Shown: positions 24,689-34,400 of the stretch, in pieces
Numbering within the stretch: the stretch's first letter is position 1
How the letters are laid out: each line of letters begins with the position of its first letter
Assembly: GCA_000306725.1 (NCBI GenBank)
Contig: CP003083.1
Location: 2,194,042 to 2,258,041 of the forward strand
Direction of reading: 5' to 3'
Source: Methanolobus psychrophilus R15
GTDB lineage: Archaea > Halobacteriota > Methanosarcinia > Methanosarcinales > Methanosarcinaceae
DNA length: 64,000 nucleotides
The notes under the pieces: generated by a model
What the model was told of the DNA's origin: nothing
Database searches by the model: none
What the model saw: only the letters and a program-made list of their open reading frames with translations
Program-made: the position numbers and the translations under genes

Positions 24689-26269
24689 TTAAGCATCGTG
24701 AAAAGTCAAAAGGTAATAGCGGCGGGGTACCAGGCCGCCGCCACGGGGATAAATTGGGCAATCTGCGCCAACAAAAACCAGTTTATCCAGGTCCACATAG
24801 CCCTTATTGAACAAACCGCGAACGTTGATCTGGATCTTTCGGGCGCGTGTCCTACCCACGAAGTCCAAAGACGCAAGCTGCGATTTGTCGGATCCTGCCT
24901 GTTTCACCCAATAATTAGGAAGTTCTGGATTACTAATAGCAAGTTCAAACGTGCCCCCCTTTGCTCCATGGAACGTGTCACACGCACGTGGATGGAATGG
25001 ATCATCGTGGTTGTTACGCATGATTGTACCCATACGGGCTACCTGGGCATTGGTAGGGGCAATAAATGCAGCCTTCTCAATCTCTTTGCCGCTAAAGGAA
25101 TTCATGATATCGATAAACCCACGTTCGCCCCTGACGTTGATTACTTCATCATCATTGCATTCCAATGGGTTAATACCATCTACATTATAAGGTGCGCGGG
25201 TATACGGAATAAGCCATTTAGCGTCTGCCCATATATTCTGTCCATATCTGTAAATTGTATCCAGACAATCCGTTCTATACCGTGGGAACTCCAATAACTC
25301 GTCGGGTGAGGTGCCCTGAAATGAAAATACGCATTGTGCGACGTCCCCGACTATATATGCTCGAGTAACAGTAGGACTGGCAATCCAGTTCGAAACGATC
25401 ATCCACTGCAGCGGGGTAAGATCATTAGCTTCATCGATTATAATTATATTCTCGTCGGGTGTGTAGCCTTCCACTGCGACTTCTACCAGTGTATCAGTAT
25501 AATCAATGAACCCATGTTCACTCTTCCAATTCTCATATGCAATAGCATGTTTGATAAAAGCATTTACAGACAGACCATGTTCACTACTACGTGTCATGTC
25601 ATTAGTATACGACTTGTATGTAGGCTCATGTCCACCATGATCTTTAATGATACTGCGATAAATACTTTTAATACCATCTACTGACGGAACGCATTGTTTA
25701 TCTGAAGCGCGCCAATCGAACACTTCACCCATATAGCTATTGCGGATACGATTCCATAATTGAACTGAAGCACCAAATTCAGTCTTTTTTAGCCGATCAC
25801 AGACATCGTCGGGTACTTTCATCAATTCTTTTAACTCCTGCCTGGAATACTTGCGATCATATGCCATTTCCACAAGATAGTCCAGATCTAACTTGTCTTT
25901 TTTGGCATATAATCCCATCAACACTTTTTCCTTGATGTAACTACCATCAGGATCACCTGTCAATTGTGCACATTGGGATTGAATGGTCTGACCATCTTCA
26001 CCATATTCGGATACAGCCATATTGGAATGTGAAAATACGCGGCATCTGTTTCCGTTTGCTACTTCATCATAGAATGTTTCTCGGACCCATGTCGTCTTTC
26101 CAGTTCCCGCTGTACCATACACAACCTGGGTTTTTGCACCGACAATATCAGTCGAACCATAGTCGATTTCAGTATTCTCACGTTTAAGGTTACTGTTCTC
26201 ACATAAAAGGTTACACTTATCGCGTATAGGGGTACGTTTCTTGGTTTGCATTGTATCACCGTTATTCAA
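24689..26269 (-). CDS. Superfamily 1 (UvrD/Rep-type) DNA helicase, plasmid/virus-like
   Basis: A 526-aa helicase. Motif I is YGTAGTGKTTW (about 52-62), motif Ia is FSHSNMAV, motif II is IIIIDEANDLT, motif III is YIVGDVAQCVFSFQG, motif IV/V FHGAKGGTFELA and motif VI FVGRTRARKI. Compact size and a short 2B region distinguish it from the chromosomal UvrD. Next to the repeat-rich spacer and the 412-aa gene, it looks like the replication helicase of an integrated plasmid or virus. Start is taken at 26269; ATG 26251 is also possible. It is read away from the origin-like spacer. Confidence 0.8.
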   Translation of the reverse strand: MNNGDTMQTKKRTPIRDKCNLLCENSNLKRENTEIDYGSTDIVGAKTQVVYGTAGTGKTTWVRETFYDEVANGNRCRVFSHSNMAVSEYGEDGQTIQSQCAQLTGDPDGSYIKEKVLMGLYAKKDKLDLDYLVEMAYDRKYSRQELKELMKVPDDVCDRLKKTEFGASVQLWNRIRNSYMGEVFDWRASDKQCVPSVDGIKSIYRSIIKDHGGHEPTYKSYTNDMTRSSEHGLSVNAFIKHAIAYENWKSEHGFIDYTDTLVEVAVEGYTPDENIIIIDEANDLTPLQWMIVSNWIASPTVTRAYIVGDVAQCVFSFQGTSPDELLEFPRYRTDCLDTIYRYGQNIWADAKWLIPYTRAPYNVDGINPLECNDDEVINVRGERGFIDIMNSFSGKEIEKAAFIAPTNAQVARMGTIMRNNHDDPFHPRACDTFHGAKGGTFELAISNPELPNYWVKQAGSDKSQLASLDFVGRTRARKIQINVRGLFNKGYVDLDKLVFVGADCPIYPRGGGLVPRRYYLLTFHDA

Positions 26270-26326
26270 TTATATAATAGGTAGATTATAATATATCAGT
26301 GATGATTATATATACCTTTCCAATTC

Positions 26327-26405
26327 GCACCATAACCCCAACCCCACATTCCCGTACCACATCCCCACGCTCATATCCCCAAACCACATCCCCAACACCC
26401 GACGT
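26327..26405. repeat. C-rich block, G-rich on the reverse strand
   Basis: Runs of four C recur every 7-18 bases (CCCCAACCCC, CATCCCCACG, ATATCCCCAAACC, CATCCCCAACACCC). ACCACATCCCCA occurs twice. The reverse strand could fold as a G-quadruplex or bind an initiator. The short word GGGGTTGGGG seen inside the direct repeats at 26769 and 26821 occurs here as its complement. Confidence 0.5.
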
Positions 26406-26768
26406 TTGCCATCCTGTGTGGCAAGAGTTCGAACCAATAAAACGGGCGAAAATTGGCAAAATTTCGTGTCTGTTTTCTTGGGGTAGGACTTATCCGTAGA
26501 TGTATTGTAGTCATGGGTTGGTAGGTCGTTTTCCCGTTATAACGGGCAGGAATCATTCACGTATCGATTGTGTTCAAACAAATAAAACGTTCATAGACGT
26601 TTACCCTTTATAAAGGGAAATACATCCACGATCAGTTAAAACTGAACAGTCTATAGATTTTGTTTGACCGTACCTAACGGGCTGGCTTTTTCTTATATTA
26701 TATAGTATTTTATGTAACTAACGTAACGGTATCCCCCATATAATTTATAAAAAATCTCTATAATATAT

Positions 26769-26848
26769 GGCAAAACCTCGGGGTTGGGGAAAATGTTCAG
26801 GAAAATGTGGGAAATTGGCGGGCAAAACATCGGGGTTGGGGAAAATGT
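26769..26848. repeat. 28-bp direct repeat, two copies 52 bp apart
   Basis: The copies lie at 26769-26796 and 26821-26848. Both start GGCAAAAC, contain CGGGGTTGGGGAAAATGT, and differ at one position (CT versus AT). The CGGGGTTGGGG core recalls the G-string end of archaeal origin recognition boxes, and could be a binding site for the replicon's initiator. Confidence 0.6.
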
Positions 26849-26885
26849 GTAATTCCGTAAAATTTGGTAATGAATATACCGATTT

Positions 26886-27181
26886 ATGTAACGCATCAGT
26901 CTAAAATATGTTAAGTAAAGATGGGTGTCTATCGGCGGGAATTGTTAAGTTTGGTAACGGATGTAACGATTTAGGCATGTTTTTTGCATATGTTTTTTTA
27001 GGCCTTATTTCGTTACATCTATTACGCGTTTGTCCAGATTCCGTATGCTTCGCCTTCGAACTTATCGTGTCTTTTTTGACTGATGCGTTACATATTTCGA
27101 CTTTGCGTTACATGATTTTTACATAACGGTCCAGATTCCATATGTGTCGGGTTCGAACTTATTGTATATGTATGTAACGCA
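26886..27181. repeat. Four ATGTAACGCA iteron-like elements
   Basis: The motif ATGTAACGCA is found forward at 26886-26895 and 27172-27181 and as TGCGTTACAT at 27084-27093 and 27104-27113. Further GTAACG words lie between. This is consistent with binding sites for a replication or partition protein of the element. Confidence 0.6.
27032..27167. repeat. 39-bp imperfect direct repeat
   Basis: The copies at 27032-27070 and 27129-27167 share GTCCAGATTCC, TATG and TTCGAACTTAT with few differences between. The shared TTCGAACTTAT also contains a palindrome core TTCGAA. It is interspersed with the ATGTAACGCA motifs. Confidence 0.6.
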
Positions 27182-27209
27182 TTTTAAACAGTGTGATGCA
27201 TATTTTTAC

Positions 27210-28448
27210 TTAAATGATCCTGATCTTTCGGGACGTGTTCTTTTCCGCAACCGTGCGTGTTGGTTCATTGTCGGTTGGTACTTGGGTTGCCATGATATGC
27301 CCTGTTCTGACATATTTATATGGTATATCGACTGTGGTTGTCCTTGCGCCTCGGGACTGTGTAACTGGTGTTATTTCTAATGTCCACTTGAGGTGCCCGT
27401 AATCGATATTATGTACTCGACATGCCTCTATGATGATTGCGGCAGGTATCGTTATAGGGGTATCATCATTTAATATGACTTCTGGCATATATATAGTTTT
27501 TCTATCCTTATCGTCTTGCATTACTGTTAGATCATGTGTCCAGATACAGTTTCGCAGATTCTCTGCATATGCATCCAATGCGATCCAGATGGCCTCTTTA
27601 TCAGTGGATGATGAATCGATGCCCGTTTTCAAATCATCTATGAATTCGGCAATGAACTTTTCGAATGATTCTTTGTTCGTTTTATCCAATTTACGCAGGG
27701 TACAGTTTGTCATCGAACGGAAAAGATTGAACCACGTTACAAAAGCTTCAGCTTTAGTTAAATCAATTTTTGTAGGATTGAATTGTTTTGATAATGTGTC
27801 GAATATGCAACATTCAATGACCGATCCTTTTTCGGTGGTTTTGATTTTTACACCATCTTCTATGAACATTGGGATCTGTGTATAATCCAGATGTTCGCCT
27901 GGCTTGATGATCTTTGCGCCTGGAATATAGTCATCTGTTATGATTATCATTCCGCCATGTGTATCGTGGGTTTTTCCGAAGTTCACGTTGTGTGGTATGT
28001 CGAACTTGCCGTTTTCGATGATTTCCTTATTTATTGTGAAAATGCGCTCCTTTGGGGCGGGGGCAGTGTAGTTGACTATATGTTCAAAATGTTTCTTCAG
28101 TAGTACAGGATGCTTTGATTCCACTTTTGCAATGAAATTGAATATTTTCTCTGAACTTAGCAGGATCGAATAGTCGACTTTGCTGTATGTGCCTATCAGA
28201 AAATTCAGGATACTCTCTAACTCGCCATCATTGAGCGGGCACTCTACCATGTCCTCGAAGATTTTTTTGATCTGGTCTTTGTAGATCACATATCCTGATG
28301 TTTCTTCATAGACGGTTTCTTTGTTTCCGCTTTCGATCAATGCCATTTCGAGCTTTGAGCGTTTGAACAGTGTGTAGTTGCCATCTATTAGCATCTGGAT
28401 ATTGTCTTTCTTCGTTTCATCTTTGGGTATAGGTCCGTTGTTGGTCAT
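27210..28448 (-). CDS. 412-aa replicon-associated protein of unknown function
   Basis: I do not recognise this protein. It is mostly soluble and acidic, with a mixed alpha/beta look, and has a possible nucleic-acid-binding C-terminus rich in R and T (RGARTTTVDIPYKYVR). A middle region contains EAFVTWFNLFRSMTNCTLRK. There is no Walker or zinc motif. Its position between the origin-like spacer and two small genes suggests a replication or packaging protein of an integrated plasmid or virus. It follows the 66-aa gene by 24 bp in the same direction. Confidence 0.55.
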   Translation of the reverse strand: MTNNGPIPKDETKKDNIQMLIDGNYTLFKRSKLEMALIESGNKETVYEETSGYVIYKDQIKKIFEDMVECPLNDGELESILNFLIGTYSKVDYSILLSSEKIFNFIAKVESKHPVLLKKHFEHIVNYTAPAPKERIFTINKEIIENGKFDIPHNVNFGKTHDTHGGMIIITDDYIPGAKIIKPGEHLDYTQIPMFIEDGVKIKTTEKGSVIECCIFDTLSKQFNPTKIDLTKAEAFVTWFNLFRSMTNCTLRKLDKTNKESFEKFIAEFIDDLKTGIDSSSTDKEAIWIALDAYAENLRNCIWTHDLTVMQDDKDRKTIYMPEVILNDDTPITIPAAIIIEACRVHNIDYGHLKWTLEITPVTQSRGARTTTVDIPYKYVRTGHIMATQVPTDNEPTRTVAEKNTSRKIRII

Positions 28449-28472
28449 AATATCACCGTTTTTACATAATAA

Positions 28473-28673
28473 TTAATAGTCAATCTTCAATGTCTCGTAC
28501 TTAATATCGTCTGTGGTTGGTTCTGGGCATTCTCCGTCGTCGACTTCCTCTGAAAAGGAATCCTCTTCATATATCCCGTTCATTTTATCGTAGTCCTCTG
28601 GCTGACTGATCGCCCAATTGAGCAAGGCATCAGCGCGATCATAGTCTTTAATAAAAAAGTCATCGTGGGACAT
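28473..28673 (-). CDS. Small acidic protein
   Basis: A 66-aa strongly acidic protein (many D and E, no cysteine pair). It starts TGA-ATACC-ATG right after the 45-aa gene and 24 bp before the 412-aa gene, in one run of reverse-strand genes. Small acidic proteins of viruses and plasmids often act as regulators or anti-restriction DNA mimics; that is a guess from composition. Confidence 0.55.
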   Translation of the reverse strand: MSHDDFFIKDYDRADALLNWAISQPEDYDKMNGIYEEDSFSEEVDDGECPEPTTDDIKYETLKIDY

Positions 28674-28677
28674 GGTA

Positions 28678-28815
28678 TCACTCCCACCCGTTCATTTTTC
28701 GGATCTGTCCGACATTCGCGGAAAATACGCGGCGGAAGGGCATGGGTTGTAATTTATCCATCTGTGCGGGCTCAACGTGAGCAAGATTAACTGTGATTAT
28801 TGTGGTGTATAGCAT
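28678..28815 (-). CDS. Small basic protein, first gene of the replicon operon
   Basis: A 45-codon frame (MLYTTIITVNLAHVEPAQ and a basic end RRVFSANVGQIRKMNGWE). Its stop lies 4 bp before the next start, so it fits the tight spacing of the operon. It is too short to identify and may be a leader or regulator. Confidence comes from spacing only. Confidence 0.4.
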   Translation of the reverse strand: MLYTTIITVNLAHVEPAQMDKLQPMPFRRVFSANVGQIRKMNGWE

Positions 28816-30454
28816 TCAAGCACCTATGTATGTAATCAATTATTATTTAAGTTTTTTTATTATTTACATGTTATGTATATAACTGAGGCATATTTTATAA
28901 TTTTATTCATATATATCTTGCGCTATTTTTTAAATCATATTCAGCCGATGTATATTGTACAAAAATGAGAAACCGAAACTGTCGGCTATGAACAGTTAAA
29001 CATCTAAAATAATTACATATGCGAAAAGAAAGAATCGTTCTACATATTGAGCAGGACTCATCTACAGAATTGCCCTGACCCGTATAAAGGGTTGATTAAT
29101 ATGTCGCAGTGTTAATTATTTTGTAATTCTACTTATCGCCATGTTCGTATGTCACCATATAGACTACGTGGTAGAGTGATTTTGGTAAAGGGGTTTGTAA
29201 GAAATTATATACTCCTCCTTATATAATTCTGTCATGTTAAATAGAAGTCGTAGATTTGCAAACTGAAGGTTTTTTGTGCCTTCGCACGTGAAGTGTGTCT
29301 AGTCTAATATGATGAAGCCACCACACTCGGCTACCAGTGCGCTTGCAAGATCCATTGATTCGCTGGTATTGTATTGACACGCGTTGAGGAACGATTGAGA
29401 TTGTCGGTTTGCTAATAGGAGGAACATCGCATTACATGGACAACATGCAAAAGCTGATAAGTCTTTTACACTGAATACATGTTTATCAAATATCCAAGGT
29501 TATCTACCCATATCGTTGCTGGCGTTCAATAGTGTTCAGAATCTCGTTCTTTGCATGCACTTTTATGCCTACTCTCTGTCGTCCAGATACCGAAGGTTCG
29601 GTGGTCAGAGTAAAGTGAATAGAGAAATATTTCAGAATATCTGCTTTGATAGTGTGGGTTGGACATATCATCTGACGACATAAAAAAAAGATGGGATTAT
29701 TCATTTATAAGCATACTTAAATTGTGATAAACTAGTATCTATTTAAATAAATAATAATTGAAAAAATTGACCTTGTTTCTAATTTAAACATATAAAAAAA
29801 ATGCATCTAAGTAGTATTATAATTTCAAAAAAATATGGTAAGTTGGTTTTTAGTATTCCATGATAACTCCAATTATTGAGACACGACTGCGTTGATCGCA
29901 GACTCTATTACGGTGTGCCATCATCTGAGTGAATGCCATTCAATGTTCAGTTGGACTACAATATCTCTTTTTACAGTTACATAAAAATCTCAACACTTGG
30001 ATAGGCAAGTTGCCCTAGGTGCCGCAGGTCAGGCCAGTTCCTCCATTCTACCATCAAATATTGCATATTAAGCTGGAAATCGTATAATTTCTCCACAGAT
30101 GGTCAAAAATATTTATTCAAATCCCATATGAAAAAAATAGCAAAAAATGCATTTTTTAGCAAATAAACTGCATTTACGTATAGACTTACCTAACCCCATA
30201 ATTATCATGGATTTGATTCAATTTTAATGCATTTTCTAGCACATTCCAATGAGGTTGTTCAAAATCTTCCATCGGAACTGCAAGAGATACTCACTTTAAC
30301 TCAATTAAAATCGATACTGACAGAAGCAGAGCTAAATTAATTATAAGCGTGAACTATAAATGGTAGTAGCATAATTGGGATTTGGACAAGGACTAATACA
30401 GAGGTAAACAAAAAATGGAGGGTAATGTGGTAATTTGAATTAAGTGTGGTTACC
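28816..30454. other. Long AT-rich non-coding region
   Basis: No gene seen over 1.6 kb. It holds the upstream region of the reverse replicon operon near 28816-28920 (very AT-rich), and otherwise degenerate sequence. A forward or reverse frame of 66 codons at 29504-29704 has no family features. It is probably decayed mobile-element DNA. Confidence 0.55.
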
Positions 30455-30637
30455 ATGAATACATCTACAATAAACCCAGAAGTACAAAGAAAAGCAAGAG
30501 AAACATATCTAAAATACAAAGAAGTAATTGATTCAGATGCGGTACATGCTACTGGCTGGAATAAAGCAGTAGCACGCACATACATCCAGCTTGCTGGCTA
30601 TGATGTAGGGGTAAAATCTGCTATCAATGAGGCATAA
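30455..30637 (+). CDS. Small hypothetical protein
   Basis: A 60-aa basic helical protein (ATG 30455; an in-frame GTG at 30446 adds three residues). The composition is ordinary for a coding gene, with SAINEA at the end. The next small gene starts 2 bp after its stop, so they form an operon. I do not recognise the family; it looks phage- or plasmid-derived. Confidence 0.5.
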   Translation: MNTSTINPEVQRKARETYLKYKEVIDSDAVHATGWNKAVARTYIQLAGYDVGVKSAINEA

Positions 30638-30639
30638 GA

Positions 30640-30765
30640 ATGGTAAACAAGAAATGCCTCAGTTGCGGATCTAAGTTCACTACATCACCGTGCAGAATAA
30701 AAAAAGGACATGGAAAATATTGCAGTCGAAGTTGTATGAGGAACTATAAGGATAAAATGCATTAA
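30640..30765 (+). CDS. Small zinc-finger protein
   Basis: A 41-aa protein with CLSCGSKF, then GHGKYCSRSC, giving C-x2-C and C-x3-C pairs plus a conserved GxGKYCS, the pattern of small phage zinc-binding proteins and of the N-terminal zinc finger in some HNH nucleases. It begins 2 bp after the 60-aa gene. It is likely a remnant or small accessory of a viral or plasmid module. Confidence 0.6.
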   Translation: MVNKKCLSCGSKFTTSPCRIKKGHGKYCSRSCMRNYKDKMH

Positions 30766-31457
30766 ATACCAAAATACACTATACTTTTAATCTTTTTTAC
30801 AAAACACTCCCCTTATGAAAATGTGACATAAATTTGCTCATTTTGGAGGGGAGATTTTTATCTTTTTAATTATAGTCTCTAACTCAACAAATCACATTTT
30901 TTATCTGTGCATTAAATGTTTCCATCCATTTTTTGCAAACGATAATGAGCTCTTTACCCTCATAAATTCCATTTTGATAGTATTTCTCAACTGTTCTTTT
31001 GATCTGGCAAATTTGAGTGACACTTCTCTTTTGATTGTTTTCCAGACAAATTCACTCTAAATCGTATTCACATTAAGCGGACTTTTCCGACAGTCTCTAG
31101 TAAGTTACGTTGAACATTATAACTGACTGACTCAAGGATTCCACCAGTTTGCACATCCCAGGTGGAATCTACCATTCTTATATGAGAGAGCATATCATTT
31201 TCTTACGCGAAACATGTATATTAGCGCGACCAAAGGCAATGAAACATCTATAGATTTGTTTTTGTGCTTCTGTATGGGAATTATTTTCTATTGTGTTTGA
31301 GAAGAGACATCAATACCACCGCGTTAAGTGAATGATTTATATTACATCATTTATATTATAACATATGGCCGATGGTTATATAGAAACATTATTTATTTTC
31401 TATGCCGCCAAGTGTACATATTATTAATTATCGACAGTCAATTTTGGCAGGGACAAA
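30766..31457. other. Spacer before the surface-protein gene
   Basis: No gene seen. Near the end, TTATATTATAAC (about 31350-31361) and TTATATAG (about 31375-31382) are TATA-like and can serve the large gene. GGCAGGGAC just before its ATG is the likely ribosome site. Confidence 0.5.
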
Positions 31458-34400
31458 ATGATAGAAAAAAAACATTTATTAAAAAAAGTTAGCTCGACTC
31501 TGTTCGTAAGTGCTATGATTGTGCTAATGTTCACAACTATGAGCGCATCGGCAGACGGAAACTATTACGATGCGACCAATCATACAATGAATATTGTGTC
31601 GTTTGCTACGGGTTCACTTTCGGCCAGTATAGAATCCGCACATTCTACTCCCAGTGAGATAAACACATTGAGGATCACAGGCGGTACATTAAATCCAGTG
31701 GATACGCTCTGGATAAAGTCCAATTTAGTCAACCTCGGGACGTTTGAGGTTATCGAGGATGGAGCATTTTTTGCAAATGCAGTACCATCAACTATGTTTG
31801 AATATAACGGGAATATTGTTAATGTAACTTTTACTACAGTTACCAAGGTCGAATATTCGGCGTTTATGTCTTGTGGGGCATTGGAATATGTAAATTTACC
31901 TCTGGTTGAAACAATAGAGTTCAACAGTTTTAGTGAGTGTATAAGTTTGTCAACGATTATTGCTCCCAACGTGAAGACAATCGGTTCGAGTGCTTTCTTG
32001 GGTTCTAAACTTGAAACTATAGATTTTCCAGAGCTCATTTCTGTAGCAAATGGTGCCTTTTATCATTGTAATTGGCTTGCCAATGTAAGCATGCCAAATG
32101 TGAGTTCCATTGGAGGAATGGCATTTAATGGTTGTAATAATCTTACTGATGTATATATGCCAAATGTGACGACAATCGATTCGAGTGCTTTCAGTGGTTC
32201 TAAACTTGAAACTATAGATGTGCCAGAGCTCATTTCTGTAGGATTTGGTGCATTTTTCAATTGTGATTGGCTTGTCAATGTAAGCATGCCAAATGTAACT
32301 ACGATTGGTGGTTTTGCATTTGATGATTGTAATAATCTTACTGATGTATATATGCCAAAAGTTACTACATTTGGAAGCGGTGTTTTTGATGGGTGTTCTC
32401 AATTGGATTCATTGACCCTTGGTAGCACTATTCCGTCAGTAGCTGATTCCGCTGTATTCAATGGCCTGCCAGCAACCCGTACACTATACGTACCCAACGA
32501 AAACATCAGTTCATATAAGGAATATGACGACGGGGATGATCCAGCAAGTGATTTATGGTATGGGTGGATTGTGTGTGGAATAGATGAACTCTATTACGTA
32601 ACATATGATAATAATGGAGCAATTGACGGATTTGTACCCGTTGATGGGTCATCCTATCTGAATGGTACTAATGTTACATTGCCAGGTAAAGGCGATCTAC
32701 TCAAAATCGGCTATGAGTTCTCTGGATGGAATACTCTAGCTGATGGTAACGGGACCAACTATTTGCCTGGTGAAGAGTTCACAATTTCAGGCAATACTAC
32801 CTTGTACGCAAACTGGACCGCAATCTACTTCGCAATATACCATGGAACTGGTGCCATAAGCGGGAGTGCGCCAGTTGACTTGAACATATACCACCTGGGC
32901 GATGAGGTTACCGTCAGTGACCAGAATACCCTTGTCAAAACGGGATATGTATTCGATGGATGGACCACCATGCTAGACGGAACTGGAAACAGCTACACTC
33001 CAGGTGATACGTTCAACATTGATGGCACTGTAAATCTCTACGCACAGTGGATTTGTTTCGTAACATATGACGACAATAACGCAACCGAAGGATCTTTACC
33101 TGTCGATGTGGAAGAATATTCTGAAGGTGACATTGTTAACATAATGGGTCCAAGTGATCTCCTGAAAGATGGCCATGAGTTTTCTGGATGGAACACTGCG
33201 GATGATGGTAGTGGGACCAACTATGTCCAAAATGATACATTTACAATTTTAGGTAACACTACCCTGTATGCAAACTGGACAGCAGTTTATTCCGTAACAT
33301 ACAATGCAAATGGTGCTACAAGTGGCGATGTACATGTTGATTCAACGGTATATTACCTGAATGATGAAGTTACCGTAAAGAACGAAAATACTCTTGTCAG
33401 GACAGGATATGCATTCGATGGATGGAACACAGCTGCCGATGGAACTGGTACAGATTATGCATCACTTGAGACCTTTGAAATAACTGAAGATGTAAACCTG
33501 TATGCACAGTGGATCTGTTTTGTAACGTATAATAATAATGGTGCTACGAGCGGAACCGTACCAGTTGACCAGGGCAATTATTCTGAGGATGACTCTGTTA
33601 TCGTATTAGGACAAAGCGATCTCATGAACACTGGACATGAGTTCATGGGATGGAACACCGCATCTGATGGTACTGGAACCAACTATGTACTTGATGATAC
33701 GTTTACAATTGTATGCAATACTACTCTGTACGCAAACTGGGCACTCAATTATTCCGTGACGTATAATGGCAATGGTGAAACGGGCGGTGCTGTACCTATC
33801 GATGGAAATGTCTACCATATAAATGATTCTGCGTTTGTAGAAAATCAAAATACTCTTGTCAGAACAGGCCACGTATTTGCTGGATGGAATAGTGCAGCTG
33901 ATGGAACTGGCTCAGAACACGCGCCATTTGATGCATTTGTGATAACAGGTGATGTAACTCTCTATGCACAATGGATATGTTATATAACATATGATGGCAA
34001 TGATGCAACTGAAGGAACTGCGCCTGCGGATGTGTCACCATATCCGACTGGTACTAATGTTACATTACCAGGTGAGGGCGATCTCCTGAAAACTGGCCAT
34101 ATATTCACTGGATGGAACACGGCAGTCGATGGTAGTGGAGACAACTACATGCCTGGTGTCGAGTTCACAATGACAGGTAACACTACTTTCTATGCGAACT
34201 GGACCGCAGTTTATTCTGTGATATATGATGTAAATGGCGCAACCGAATGGACTCTGCCCATCGATCCAAATAACCCGCATGTAACTGGTACCAATGTTAC
34301 TGTAATGGATGGTACACTTGCCAGAACAGACTATGTGTTTGATGGATGGAATACTGCAGCAGATGGAACTGGAACCAGCTACAATCCAGCCGAGGAGTTC

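Larger units (their letters stand above)
26270..27209. other. Repeat-rich origin-like spacer
   Basis: A 940-bp intergenic region between two replicon-type genes. It holds several families of repeats (listed separately): a C-rich block at 26327-26405, a 28-bp direct repeat in two copies, four copies of ATGTAACGCA in both orientations, and a 39-bp imperfect direct repeat. The combination of iteron-like repeats, AT-rich segments and flanking helicase is typical of plasmid or viral origins. I see no gene in it. Confidence 0.55.
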
